64,000 nt of DNA from assembly GCA_024811115.1 (NCBI GenBank), contig JAKOGH010000142.1, forward strand, positions 248,001 through 312,000, given 5' to 3'. Below the pieces are notes generated by a model. The model was not told where the DNA came from, made no database searches, and worked only from the letters and a program-made list of their open reading frames with translations. Below, piece by piece: positions 10,879 to 23,478 of the stretch (the first letter of the stretch is position 1; every line of letters begins with the position of its first letter). Both the position numbers and the translations under genes were made by a program. This stretch comes from Terana coerulea (lineage: Eukaryota; Basidiomycota; Agaricomycetes; Polyporales; Phanerochaetaceae).

Positions 10879-11948
10879 ATGGCTTGGAAGCTGATGCCCT
10901 GTCTTCTGCGCTATGCAATCGTTGTCTATCTCGGTGTCCAGGCGACTACTGCAAATGAACAAGAAGGCAGCAACCATGTCAAGAATCCCGCTCTCGACTT
11001 CTGCAAGCAGGAACTAGCCGAGAACTATAGCGGTCTTTTCGACTGGGCGACTGTTCATCCATCTCTTCTCGTCTCTCTGGCTTTGAATTTCAACAGAACT
11101 GGCTCTTGCGGCTTTGACGACTCGCTGGCAGGTTCGCCTTATCCCGATGCCCCTCTGATAGTGCAAAAGCGCGAAGACCAGCTGGAGGGCACGAGGACTC
11201 TCATTGCCAGACAGGACGCCTCGCCGACCGACCTTAGGCCCACGCCCGCTCCCACCGGGGATCCCAGCCCAAGCACCACGGTTCATATCAAGGACGAACA
11301 CGACTTCGCCCTGATACTTCCTGGTACGGCCGGAGGTACGCTTTCATGACGCCTCGCAAGACTTTTTCACTCTTCTGACACGCGTCATAGAGCTCGTATC
11401 GGACGCGGAGGCGGACGGTCTCGCCTTCTGCACTCCTGGCAGCGGCGACTCAGCTTGTACCGGCTTGCGCATGCAGGACGGCTTCATCGCCGCTGCTGCG
11501 TTTGCGCATGCGGATGATGGTTCTTGGATTCAGGTAAGCCCGTGCGCGCATCGATGCTGTGCGTCGTTCTATCTAGCTCTAGCTCACGCCATCACTTCCG
11601 CGTAGGTAACTGGCTGCCTCGATGTCAGCAAGTCCACTCTCGACCCTTCGGATACAGGCGGCCAGATGGATGTGCGTTACCCAAACGGTGCACAATGCAC
11701 GTTCGGTGGATATGGCGCAAGTTTCATTCAGTTGTACGTGTTGCCCACCTTGCTCGTTTACGTTGAGCCTCACGATGTTATCGCGTCCGCTCCTCAGAGT
11801 TGAGCCCGCCCTCAACAGATTCTGTCTCAGATGTTGCGCGTCCCCCAGCGATCAAGTACACTGCAACTCGCACCAAGATCGCGCTGGCTGCGAGGCTGCT
11901 GTCCCAGGAACCTACGACTTTCCCGACATTGGCGTCAGTTGTTCATGA
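10879..11948 (+). CDS. secreted protein of unknown function, Cys-containing C-terminal domain
   Basis: Four exons (10879-11335, 11391-11533, 11606-11733, 11798-11948) give 292 residues with clean phases. The N-terminus MAWKLMPCLLRYAIVVYLG is a signal peptide with a cut near TTANE. Next come an N-terminal region with one or two N-glycosylation sites (NYSG, NRTG), a Pro/Thr-rich linker ending near TPAPTGDPS, and a globular C-terminal part. That part contains GLAFCTPGSGDSACTGLRM, a GGYGASFIQ block and a terminal Cys cluster (RFCLRCCASPSDQVHC). It resembles uncharacterised secreted proteins of Agaricomycetes; no catalytic motif is visible. It probably acts outside the cell or in the wall. Confidence 0.7.
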
Positions 11949-12519
11949 ACGCGCACGGTGGTTTCACTCAGCAACGCTCCGACACCGGACGTGTCTCTGT
12001 CATCCGCGAAGATCCTCTACTTTCAACCCTCAATAACGCACGACCCTTACTTCTCATCTTCCTTTTTCTCAGTGATTCCCATGTCCGTCACGTCAACAAA
12101 TTCTGGCTCTTGCATCATCGTTGATAAGATACAACGTGGTAGTTACAGATGACGAGGCAACGTGATACCGACTCTTCCTCGATCCTAGATGCCCATCGAA
12201 GCCAGCGGTATGCCTAAAATACATATGGCATTAACAGCTAAAAGGGATGTACATGGAATTCGCAGTATGTACATGTGATGTCATCCAAAAGCCCGAGAAA
12301 AGTGATAATCTACATGAGTGACTGGTCCATGAGTGCTGCAATATCTGAGGTGTATGGTACAAGATTCGTGAGTCGTGAGGCCGTGATTCATAAAATGTGA
12401 GCACGAAACCAAGCAAAGCGAGAGCGAATACCCAGAGAAGCCATGTTTTGAAACTCTGATGTCAAACCAGAGTAGAACGAGTGCATACCACGCCGTAAGC
12501 CTCAGGACTCCGCGGAGCC
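11949..12519. other. convergent intergenic region
   Basis: This lies between the 3' ends of the secreted-protein gene (plus) and a DUF6699 gene (minus). I see no gene or repeat in it. Confidence 0.5.
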
Positions 12520-13786
12520 TCAGGCCTTGGCAAAGACCAACTTGCCCACACCCCCGCCGCCGACACTCTTGTCGACCTCGACCCCGATAAGGCGCGTCTT
12601 CTCTCCGAGCCAGTCTATCCGACGGACGCCGCCGTTCCTGTCCATGCCCATGCGCTCGCAGCGCGCCTCAAAGCGCTTTGCGACCTTCTTCTGGGCGCTG
12701 CCGAGGGCCTCCCACTCCTCCATCGTGATGGGCGTCCACAGCGTCGTGTGCACGGCGTGGAGGACGTCGAGGATGGTGATGGCGTTCGCGCTGGAGCCGC
12801 GCCCCGACTTCGGCGGGCCGATGGTAAAGCGGGGACCCGAGCCCGCGACGATCACCGGCCAGGGGAACTTGTGCGAGCGGAGGATGAGGCGGGAGGAAGA
12901 GGGGGTCGGCGGATCGGTCGCAGGCTGTGCGAGCGTGTGTGCCGGGATCGGGGAGTGCGTCGCGCGGTCGAGCACGGTGCGTGCGGACGGCGAGTACGAG
13001 ACGTCGTACGTAATCGGCGCGCGGTGCAGCCGTGTGTAGGCGAGGAGCGGGTGCATGTGCAGAGACGATTGGCGTGGCTGCACGTACGCCGATGGTTGTG
13101 AGTGCGCGCGGGATCGCGTGTATGAACCATCTGCAGGACGGTCAGCTGTGGTCGCGGCACGGGCAGAGTCGATTACTTACATGAAGACGAGCTTCCCACG
13201 CTGCCGGCTGTTTGCCAACTGTTATTTGACGTGAGAGGGGGGCGGCTCTCGGAGTAATGAACATGGTGGTGCCCAGCATCAGACCGTGAGGACCCGTAAG
13301 GGTGGCTGCTCATGCTCGTAAACATCGACGAGTTGGAGTTGGAACGCGAGCTGGCGGGAGTGAATCCCCCTGCTGATAGTGCTGGGGTGTATATGGGACC
13401 TGCAAAAACTGATTAGCCTGTATCACTGAACTTAGGATGTGGGGCAACTTACTCGACGATTTGGGCTTAGTGCTCGCCCGTCTGAGCACCTGTGGGCGCA
13501 AATCAGAGGTGTGCGAGCTGGAGCTCCCTCTCCGGCCGTAGCCGTAAGTGGTCCGTGTATCAGCGGTGCCAGTAGCATAGCGCAGCGGCGAAGGGTGAGT
13601 CGACTGGGTGGAATGTGTTGTCGAGTAGCTGTGTCCCCGATGAGCTTCGGGGCGGATGGGCGGTACACCTGTCGTGGCACCGGGCGCTGCGTATATATTC
13701 GAGGGAGTGGATTTCGAACGAGTGTGCGTTTTACTTGAAGAATTGGAACTTGAACCCCCAAACCAATTACGGAAGACGGAAGGCAT
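12520..13786 (-). CDS. DUF6699 domain protein, long form
   Basis: Three exons (13453-13786, 13181-13399, 12520-13145) encode 392 residues. The first two exons are low-complexity, rich in Ser, Thr, Arg and Tyr and probably disordered. They begin MPSVFRNWFGGSSSNSSS. The DUF6699 domain fills the last ~190 residues, with LAYTRLHRAPITYDVSYSP, HKFPWPVIV, an ILDVLHAVHTTLWTPIT block, GGVRRIDWLGEKTRLIGVEV and a glycine-rich tail. The 35-bp intron 13146-13180 is short, but the phases fit. ATG at 13784-13786. It is a distant paralogue of the gene at 9223; the function of the family is unknown. The intact reading frame suggests an active gene. Confidence 0.8.
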
Positions 13787-16700
13787 CACGGGTAGTCGTT
13801 AGTAGCGGAAGAGAATCGAGATGGTGCGGAGCGAAGCGGTGGGAGAGTCTCGAGTTGTCGTAAGCGGGGTCAGGAAAACGGAGGAACTGAGCCCACGAAA
13901 GCTTTGCAGCGGGGTGGTTAGAACTGAGGGAGAGGATGAGAATCAAAGCAGAGCTTTATACGAGTACAACGAACTGGATCGAGCGGTTCTAGACTCCGAC
14001 TCCTGTGGACGCGACTCCGGAGGGCTCCAGAAATCTGGACTCTCTTGATCAGACGAAGCCCCAAAAGATGCCTGGAGGAGTACAGCATCAATCCCTGTCG
14101 TGTAGTAATAGCTGGATTTCATCTGCCACAACGGTCGCCTAGACATGCCAGGTAATACAATTTCCCACCGGCGACGACGAGGCGGGAGCGAGGAACCGTC
14201 CAATTGGAGAAGTACAACAAAGCAGGCAGAGAATTGGAACGATTTTAGGTAAACACACAGTGATAGGCGAACGTTATGGCCGCCGTAGCAATCGCTCTTT
14301 GATTTCCAGAACCGACAGCCATCGCCGCGTGTTTGAGGCGTGGCCGCCCATTTTGGGGACGTCTTTAGGGCGCTGTATCGGTAGCACCCGCCTGCGACCG
14401 AGGGTGTCTGCTGTGCACTCGGGCAGGCTGCAAGCCACCGCGAGGATGCGCACGCAAGGGATTCTCTTTGTCTACCGGTAATTGAGCCTTATCGCATACG
14501 ATGGGAGATACCCAGGGCAGCAACCCAGGCGTGAGGGCGTAATGATCTGCAGAGTACAATGTATGGGTAGTAGAGATACACACCCGCGAGGCAGCTGCGC
14601 TTACCAGGCGACGCAGGAACAGGGACGCACGCATCGGCAGGTTGTCAGCCCGGCTCCTTCCTCTCGGCATTCAAGGTGTTGTCTGAGTTCTGGAACGATG
14701 CGATCATCATGGTGTAATAGCATCCATCGGGGGAGTCGGAAATGAGATACAGATCCCTGATCTGCGGTGCGTATGTGAGGCTACCACATACACACACACC
14801 AGGTTCTGCCGCCGGCGATACGTACGGACTCGGGATACCTACCTGTAATCCAGCTACAGCGACAGGTGCTGCGACTGGAGTTGCGGGGGAGGGGAGATGC
14901 TCGGAGCCTCTGTGAGGGAATGCCACGTTGATCAGAACGTGGTAAAGTGGAACAAAACAGCGGGGTACACACTTCGATTTCATAGACGCTCGGCCATCGG
15001 TGTTAGGAGAACGAAGAGATGCAGTTTGGAGGAATCCAACGCCTCGCTGCAGAAACTGCCAAACGCTACTGATGCTGCAGCGTACAGATACGTCAACTGA
15101 TGATACCGCCACATCCGCCATTCACTAGGTAAAAGCTTGCTGGTTCTTCGACGAGCTCCGCCGGGAGCTACCAGCTGGCAACATGGACCAGCCCGCATCG
15201 CAGTTCAGCTACGCGAAACAGAAGTGGAGTAACGGGAGACGGTGTTAGCGATAGTCTGGACCCGTGGCAACTGGAAAGAGGGTCTCGAACGGTGTGGAGA
15301 CATGCCGGCACTGCAAGCGTAGGGGAGGCGGACAACTTGGGCACGATGTGAAAAAGCTGGTCTAGACTTGCCAATGCGAAGCTCCAACGCGCGATGGCAA
15401 ACAGTTGTGAGGTTCAATTTTGATGTTCTGTGGTCCGTAGCACCCCAAAAACGTGCTTTGAGTGGTATCTGGACGTCCGCTTCAGCGCTGTGACGAAAAG
15501 CGACGATCGTAAGTCATGCGACGCTGTGGGCGGCGAACTTGCGGCGAACTACGACAAGGAAGCTAAAGTTCCATAGTCGTACCAGCTGGGCAATCCCTGG
15601 AGCACTTTGTGCTTCACCGAGGTCACCTGCGGCACATATACACCTCGTATCCTCCCGGGCCGCTAAGGCCAAACGAATACACAATCAACAATCGACAGGC
15701 CATGTCGAAAGGTATGGTACAGACTTACCTTCCGTTGCCCGGCAAGAATATCGGGCCATGGAGCACTCCGAGATGCATTCAGAGGCTGCTCTCAGAGAAC
15801 CCGTACGCTGATAGAAATCCTTCAGTTGCGCCTTTCATGTGACATGAACGTCTTCCGTCTCCTCGCAGGCTAGGCCCTGTTTCAGATCATGCGGAAAGCC
15901 CTTCATCGCGAGATGCACCTCACGAGCAAAGTCACGTTCCATACCTTCTGGCTTGAGTAGCGTACGACACCGGGGTAAAGTTGTCTCCCGAGACCACAAT
16001 GTATGCATCTGGCTTTCCTTCGAGATGGAGTATGCACGCGGTAGGTGCAAAATGGCGAGGCCCCAAGATTGGTGTCAGCTCTTGCTAAAGGCTTGAGCTA
16101 GCTTTGGAACGGCACGAGGAGCGAACACCGCATGGGTGAAATAATTGACGGCCCTGATTTTGCGCATTCCTCATGTTCGTGCAGCGCGTTCCCGTAGACC
16201 TGACAAGTTGCACTATAAAAGAATATGCAGCGGATGAAACCGGTAACTGACGAACCCACGAAAAGTATCCCTTGTTCACTTGCTTGTGCCATAAAAACGA
16301 CATAATAAAGATCAATGTCGAGCAGGACTTGTACTAAAAACGGCGGATGTTAGCCGCATGCATAGCCGTAGACATTGTTGGCACTCGCCTAGATGCATAG
16401 GAGACCCATATCCACCATGAGGGAGCAGGTGTGCATTCTTCTGTATTCGGCATGAGTAGAAAGGCAGGCAAAACGGGTCGGGCAGGTGGTTCAGGTGTCC
16501 GAGACGACGAGGACAGGTAATGGTGCAGAAAATTTGATGAAAAGGCATCACGATCGAAGCGAGCGAAAGCAGGCGGAGAACATGCGCATCAGTGTTTGTT
16601 GTGAAGCACGCTCCTCATGCATGGGTGCGTAAAGAGCAGTAGTCGAAAGACCATCGTAGCTCGCGGCGAACAGGCGGTACACCATTTGTGTCCCGGCAGG

Positions 16701-17348
16701 AGTTTTCGCCAACAGGGATGGGTTTTAAAGCTTCAGCGCGAGGAATAGACGTGCACGTAGACGTGCAGTATGGGTGCCAGACATGCGATACGAGCGAGAG
16801 GTCTGTTATGAATTGTGAAGCAGACGAGTGTTGTAGTGGTTGCGACGGTCGCTTTGTTTGACGGCGGCGAGATACATTTTTGGGTTTTTCCCACGCCGTG
16901 TTGCCGCTCGTACGCAATCGAGAAGCGCCCACCTTCGGGCCTTACTTCGACCTCGACCACCTCAGTCCTGGGTTACAGACGCCTCTTCGCTCTCCCACCC
17001 ATCCTACACTTATGCGTACGTGTGTCTCAGCAGTCGCCAGGAGGTATTTCCCCGAAGCTGTGAAGTCTGTTTGTTTGTACTTGTAGATATGGTGAGTGTG
17101 CATCCCTATGTCTTGCGACGCAATCCGTACTGAATGGGACCAACCCACAAGGTCATTTTTGTACATTTATCCCATATATGCGGCCAAACCTTTCCGAAAT
17201 ACACCAATGCATTAGAAAATTCGTGTGGACAGAGTTTGGATGGCAGCTACAAACACGGTCTTGGCTCACTCGTCGACGTCATCCTTCTGAATATCATGCC
17301 GCAGAGCACCAATCCCAGCTGCGAAGAACTTGACTCCTGTCTACCATC
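13787..17348. other. 3.5-kb stretch without recognisable genes
   Basis: Short open frames on both strands were read, including a 158-codon minus-strand frame (14645-15121) and frames at 15835-16050 and 16312-16551. None has a recognisable domain, codon pattern or convincing intron chain. The part just left of 17349 should contain the promoter of the GH5 gene. Small lineage-specific genes cannot be excluded. Confidence 0.4.
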
Positions 17349-19191
17349 ATGCACAAGCTGGCCAACACTTTGAAGAGCCATCTATCCTCCCGTACTCACA
17401 ACCCCGACGACGGCAAAGCAGTCGCAGTACCGAGCGTTGTGGATTTTCCTTCGGCTCAGGACCTCTTCCGCTATCGCAAACACCGTGGTGTCAACCTTGG
17501 TGAGTGTTACTGCATCTTGTCTACCTCTTGCTCGACCTGATGAACGAATAGGATCTTGGTTCGTGCTTGAGCGATGGATCACCGATGCGCCTTTCCGTTC
17601 TGCGGCTCCGCCGGCGCAGAGCGACCTCGACGTCGCAAGGGGCTCGCAAGCCAGAGAAGTGCTTGAACACCACTGGGATACGTGGATCACGGAAGAAGAC
17701 TGGGCTTGGATTGCCGCGAAGGGTCTGAACTCTGTTCGGCTGCCGGTGAGTTGCTCGCAAGAGGATAGGGTGCTCGAGATCGTCGCTGAGCTTACCCTCC
17801 AGATCGGATATTATCACCTATCTGGCGCAGAAGCCTCCGTGTGCCAGGGTACCGACTTCGCGAACGTCGATCATGTCTACCACGGAGCATGGCAGAGAAT
17901 AACAAGCGCAATCGCGGTCGCAAACAAGCACGGACTGGGTGTACTCATCGGTGAGGGTCTAAGTCATGTATCTGGTCCCTGTGACTGACCAGCATCACAA
18001 GACCTACATGCGGCGCCGGGCAAGCAGAATGGTGACGCTCACGCTGGGACGTCGGGGAGCCGCGGTTCTTCAACAAGGATAATATGGCTCACACGATACA
18101 CGTTCTCACTGTCCTCGTCAATCACTTGAGCAACTTCTGCAGGTCATTTGATCCCCCGCTTGCCAACGTCTTGGGAATAGAGCTGCTGAACGAACCGCAA
18201 CACAATCCTTCCCTGGAAAAGTGGTATCTAGATGCGATTCGCGCAGTCCGATCAGTCGACCCCGCGATCCCAGTCTACATCGGAGATTCCTGGCAGACAG
18301 ACCAATACGCAGGCTTCATCGAGTCCCATGCAACCACAATCCCCTTCACTGTGCTCGATCACCATCTCTACCGTTGCTTCACGCAAGAGGACGGTCGGAC
18401 GCCTGCGACGCAGCATGTCCACAATCTCCGGGACCCCAACGCGGGGACGCCTCAGATGTTCTCTCGGGTATCACAGAAAGTACAAGGGGCCGGTGGTGCA
18501 TTGATTGTTGGCGAGTGGTCAGGTGCTCTCAACCCCGGCTCGCTACACGGCATAGGCAACGAGATCGACGTGCGCCGAGATTATATTTCGGCTCAGCTGG
18601 CGCTCTACGAGGAACACTGCGCGGGGTACTTCTTCTGGACCTACAAGAAGGAGCATGGAGGGGACAAGGGGTGGTCCCTGAGAGATGCTGTTGCCGCCGG
18701 AGTGTTCCCTTCTCGTGTCCAGTTTACCGAGAGGGGTCTCGTCTTCCGCGACGACCCTCAGCGGGAGGTGCGCAAAACCCATGCGCGAGATCTAGCGCTA
18801 CGTACGTCGCCAAGCTCATCTCTCGTCGGACATAATACTCACTATCCCCTAGGTCAACATACCGAGTACTGGTCCCAATATCCTGGGAGTTATGAACATT
18901 GGCGACTGGACGCCGGTTTCCTTCAGGGTTGGGACGACGCATGGCTGTTCTTCAAGAGCGTCTCGGCGATGCCACCTGACGCACCCATCCCGGAGCTCGG
19001 ATTCAAGGGTCCCTGGATGAAAATCAGGACGCGACAACACGCGGCGGCGAAAGGGGGCAGCAACTTATGGGAATTTGGTCTGTACCGGGCTGTTCTACTC
19101 GCGTGACCGCGAGACTTACGTAAAATTCGCAGAGCATGGCTTCAGTCAGGGCGTCGCTGCCGCGAAGCATGACCTTACCAACGTCCACTGA
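17349..19191 (+). CDS. GH5 exo-beta-1,3-glucanase (glucan 1,3-beta-glucosidase)
   Basis: Predicted to remove glucose from ends of beta-1,3-glucan in the fungal cell wall. Six exons (17349-17499, 17552-17745, 17803-17950, 18002-18801, 18853-19077, 19133-19191) give about 525 residues. Family signatures in order are RGVNLGSWFVLERW, LNSVRLP, DLHAAPGKQNG, the acid/base glutamate in ELLNEPQHNP, the nucleophile glutamate in VGEWSGALNP, YFFWTYKKE and the C-terminal LWEFEHGFSQG. No signal peptide is visible, so it may be an intracellular or unconventionally exported form, as is known for some of these enzymes. The frame breaks in the G4 run at 18054-18057: one more G restores GTSGEPRFFNKDN. The last intron uses a weak GTCTGT donor. 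Confidence 0.85.
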
Positions 19192-20084
19192 TGTCGGGCC
19201 ATACGTACGGGGCGAGCATTCGCACCGATGGACATCAACGGCCCTTGCCCCGTAGGAGTGGGGCACACAATAGTTGGATATGCCGGGGCTGTTGATGGCT
19301 ATGCGCTGGCTGTGGGTCCGATTGGACCTAGCGTAACCCTATGAAGTTCGAGCTGTCTTGTTCGCAATAAACTGGCGTGGTTCTCGCATCCGGTGGATCG
19401 TATTTCCCGAAATTCCTAGGACAGTAGAACGCGCGGGGCAGTGTTGCAATTTTTGTAGCCTGTCCACGCTCACCGCATCTCTCAGCCTGGAATTCGTCTT
19501 CGAACAAGATTTCAGTCCGGATGGACTTCCTAGGCTGCGGCCTTTGCTGCTACAAGGCACTGCTGGCCTGTTGTGTGGGGCTAACGTGAGGACAGTGCGG
19601 TGTCATCATAGCTGCGACTTGTCAAGCCCAGTGACAATCGACAATGCTCAGGGCTGCCGAGCAATGCTCCAGTCTGCCAGGCAGATTCTCATCTGCTCCA
19701 GGATGCTCGGCTCTGGCCAAATTGGTCTGCCGAGTCCTGCCGACGCTTATGTAAGTGCCTTCTCCAGCGCTAGTGTGCGTTGCGCCGCGCGCGCGCAGCG
19801 ACGCGTCGACACAATGCGCAACATCGTGTTGCGTCGTCGCGTCCAACACCACACACACACACACTTGTCACTCTCCCTAACGTGCTGCATGCTGCACGAT
19901 CTGCGCGCAAGGTGCTATGACGTCAAAGGGTTTCTCGGCCCTTTCCGACGCTTTCGCGCCATATATAAACCACCCCGCCCTCCGTTCCCCAAGTCCCCGC
20001 CCCTTATCTTTTCCCCCATCTTCCCGCCGCTCTATCCTCCCGCGTCCCGCGTCCGTGCCCTCCCCCTTCCCTTCGAGGCTTGTA
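19192..20084. other. intergenic with AC microsatellite
   Basis: An open frame of 263 codons (19358-20149) runs through here, but it crosses a TATA box and a dinucleotide repeat and looks like chance. A run of seven AC units lies at 19851-19864. A TATA box (TATATAA, 19962-19968) with a CT-rich leader precedes the small gene candidate at 20085. Confidence 0.5.
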
Positions 20085-20289
20085 ATGCCATCGATCTCTG
20101 CCTGGTATGTGCGAACTTGGTCAGCTACAAATCACAGAAGTGGTACTAACTTGTTGATCTGTGCTAAATAGGGCCACCTTGTCGCGCATATACCCACTCA
20201 AATCGGTAAGTCCGTACACTCTCTTCATAATTCAAGCTGCTTATGCAATGTCCTGCTGTAGTGTTGCGTTTCGCGAGGCACCCGTCGTG
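20085..20289 (+). CDS. possible very small multi-exon gene
   Basis: The ATG at 20085 lies 117 bp after a good TATA box, the same spacing seen for other genes here. Exon 1 (20085-20104, MPSISAW) ends in GTATGTG. Intron 1 has a CTAAC branch site and ends AATAG at 20171. Exon 2 (20172-20205) reads ATLSRIYPLKS and ends in GTAAGT. A third exon begins at 20262 after CTGTAG; its 3' end is not certain. The splice signals are too good to ignore, but the protein is unrecognised. A small mitochondrial-type protein would be one guess, without proof. Confidence 0.3.
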
Positions 20290-21710
20290 CTAAGTCTGTT
20301 TGGAGGCGGCCCGTAGGATTTTGTGTAGATTTATGTAGTCATGTACCGGATTTGGCAGCAATAAATCAATTGAATTACAAAATACCAATATCAATCTGGA
20401 ACGGGCACTGGAGTGGGCCAGAAATAGATGCGGGCGGGACGCAAGCATTTCTGCGCATGCGCCGGCAGACGAGGTCAGGTCAGGTCAGACCGAGATCAGA
20501 CGAGGGCATAGGCGAGCAGTTCCTCTGGGCGTCTACCATCTGCTTTTTCTCAGTTTATCTGCTTCCAGCGTGCCTCATCTGCACCGGCAGTTTTGGTTAG
20601 TTCTCGGCAGCCCCGGGCATTGTTGATTCCCACTGGGTGTCAAGTACAGCGAGGAAGTTCTGACACTTTCACTGGAGTGGACTATCGGAAGTAGTCTAGT
20701 AGGAACGTGGTGCACGCGTGCCCGCAATCTCACGACAGGTCGCATTCCGCCGAGGACTCTCTGGTCAGGTGGTATGCAAAGGCTGGCATCTACTTGGAGA
20801 GCTGCCTGCGCAGTTACTTGTGTCTGCCCTCTTATGGTGCTCGCAGAGTAAACGGGAGAGACTCAGAGGAGTGCTTCGGCGCCTTTCCTCTAGTGTAGCA
20901 TCGTCGGCGAAAATAGTAGACGCTCGGCGTTGTGGCGTTGCTTTTTTGCTTTGCGACTTCGACAAAGCCATTCACTTGTGCCCCTGATTGTCCCAGCGCT
21001 CAAACCAGCTATCCCTCTCATTTTGGCTGATAATACTCCAATCTTACAAGAGTCAAGCAGGAGTTGAGTTGCAGAGAGCGCCGAGTCTACATACTTATTT
21101 CGGTGGTGGTCAGGCTGGGATGGAGACGACATGAACAGTCTCTGAAGGTAATGCCTTCAGATTTAGCTGTACGGAAATAGATGGCCTTACTGCAGAGCTC
21201 TACAAGAATAGACCATGGATTTGCGGTCAAAAATCAATCTCGCGCAGGGTCTCGAAAGGCGCGAGCTCGGGACGCCCTCCGCCGTTCCCACAGGTGCTGC
21301 ATCGGCTGCTGTTCTAACGGCCGCAATTCTGCCGCGCACGGTGCGAGTCGGACACCGCACATGCCGATGATGCAATTTGCTTGGATCTGGTGAGTATGGT
21401 CTGGTCTCTCTTCCACAGAAGCTTGCTCATCCTTGCGTCCGAGCCATGCTCTTCCTTGCCGCTACGAGTCACCTCCTGTGGCGATACTTGACCTAACGCA
21501 TGAATCTATCGTATGATGGCCTCGGAGCAGACCTCTCCTTGGCAGAACCTTCTCTCGCTCGCCCCACAAGCACCACGACCGCTAAACCTGTGGCAGCACA
21601 AGCGCATCGACTGATCGTGTCGCCCCCGACGCATCACGGCAGCCTGGACACATAAATACACTCCGGGACCAGTTCATGCTCCACACCGTCTCTCACTCTT
21701 GATCTCGACC
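20290..21710. other. intergenic, no recognisable gene
   Basis: About 1.4 kb with only short unconvincing frames. The last 60 bp hold the promoter of the first caspase-like gene, including an ATAAATA element at 21652-21658. Confidence 0.45.
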
Positions 21711-23478
21711 ATGGACGACGAATCTACCCCCTCGCCGAACTGCGTTCCGGGTTCTCGCGACCGCGACAAGGCCCTCATCGTCGGGATCAAGTACAGCAGC
21801 GCTGCCAGCCTTGTCCTTCCTCTTTCTACGACACACAAGGATGCTCATGAACTCCGCGACTACCTAATGGAGCAAGGATACCGTGCAGAGAACATCACAC
21901 TCATGCTCGACGACACTGAGCACCCGAGCATGCGACCAACGAGAGACAACGTTGTACGTCGAGCTGGTCGGTTGTGTGTCGCCCATGTCGCTGACCGTCT
22001 GGCTGGTGCTGCAGCTTCGGGAGATTGTTAGGTTCATGGATGGGGTTCAAGCGGGGGATCGTCGGCTCTTCTTTTGTGAGTCTAAAGCCAAAATGAACGG
22101 GCACACCACTGACGTTCAGGCTATAGTCGGGGGCCATGGTTCTCAGATTATATGCGGAACAGGGTCAGAAGACGATGGCAAAAATGAAGGTGAACATTCA
22201 ATGCTACTCAGTTCATTTGGTCCCCAACTCAGACACGTGTTCGGCAGTCATTCTCCTGGAGGATAATCACGGTGAACCTTGTGATAAAGACGGAAATCCG
22301 CTCGACCCTGACAACCTTGCTCCCGACGATCCGAACAGGGAGAAGCTGGACGGTATACTGATAGACAACGTACGTTCTTCTCGATGCAGAGAGTCGACGC
22401 ATGAGCCTCATGTTTGTCCAGGAGCTTCGAGTGCTGCTGGTGGATTCCCTACATCCTGAAGCACACCTGATAGTGAGTACCCGGGATATATTTTACGAGG
22501 AACGTCATATAACCCATGTATAGGCCATCTTTGATACCTGTCACTCCGGCACGATGCTAGGTTCGCACATAACATATCTTCATTCTATGACGATCGCTGA
22601 TACTGACTGCTGCGGGTTAGACTTGGTCTGCAATTGGACGTATCACCCATCGAAGTCTATGTCAAGATCCATTTCCTTACCACTCTATCTTGCGGGTAAG
22701 CTGCTGTAGAACTATTTGCGATCGTATGACTCAAATGATTTCCGTGATCATTATAGGCTACTCTGGCGCGCGATCAAGGGACTCCTCGGGCATGCACCCC
22801 TTGGCTGCTGCGCGGCAGGACTCTAGCGGCTGCGTGGCAACAACTGAGACCGCGTGGCTTTTGGACAACCCTGCTCGCTGTGCCTCGCCAGAATCTGATC
22901 GGCCGTTCGGGGAATGTGGTGAGTGCAGCATTCGCCTCTTCGGGACATGTGTGTGGACAGACCGAACCGCTGCTGTAGATCTCGATATCATCCTCCGGAG
23001 ACGCTCAAACAACCTGGGGGAAAGAGAATAGCATGACATCCGTACGTGGCCCTTCATTTGCTAGGAGCGCAGCACGCGTCTGACCTTTTCTCGATCGTAG
23101 CTGCTCATTGGCATATTGCGTGACTTGAAAAGGGCAATCCTCGTCAAGGAACTTATGCAGCGACTTCAGTAAGCCCATCTGCAAGACTACTTGCGTATTG
23201 GCTGATGGTCGCAGCAAACGGATGCTTTCTCTACGTACGAAGGCTGTCCTTAAGGCTGTCAAGAAACGTGGAAAGACGTGCATTGGAGTGGTTCGCGCGA
23301 AGACGAAGAGGCTGCAACTTCCACAAGTACGTGCACTGTGTGTATTAGCAAGTACATTCACTAAGATGAGTGAATATTTTAGTTCGGCTCCATGCACAAA
23401 ACGGTGGGTTCTGTGTATTAGTGACGATGGCTTACACTGACTATTTCTTAGGCTGCGGATCAGCACTTTGTTGTGTGA
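21711..23478 (+). CDS. caspase-like protease (peptidase C14 fold), copy 1
   Basis: Member of a local three-gene caspase/metacaspase-like family. Thirteen exons run from 21711-21953 to 23452-23478, about 367 residues. Signatures: RDKALIVGIKY strand at the start of the p20 fold, GYRAENITLMLDD, the catalytic His in FGGHGSQ (exon from 22127) and the catalytic Cys in IFDTCHSGTML (exon 22524-22560). The C-terminal third is basic and helical (for example LRTKAVLKAVKKRGK). It ends with a 21-nt exon (FGSMHKT) and a 27-nt exon, as in both paralogues. The frame breaks near a G4 run at 22909-22912: dropping one G joins the exon to the conserved ISISSSGD exon. No prodomain is visible. The likely role is a regulated protease; substrate unknown. 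Confidence 0.8.

Noticed and set aside
19358..20149. 263-codon plus-strand gene
   Set aside because: Runs through an AC repeat and a TATA box and shows no domain.
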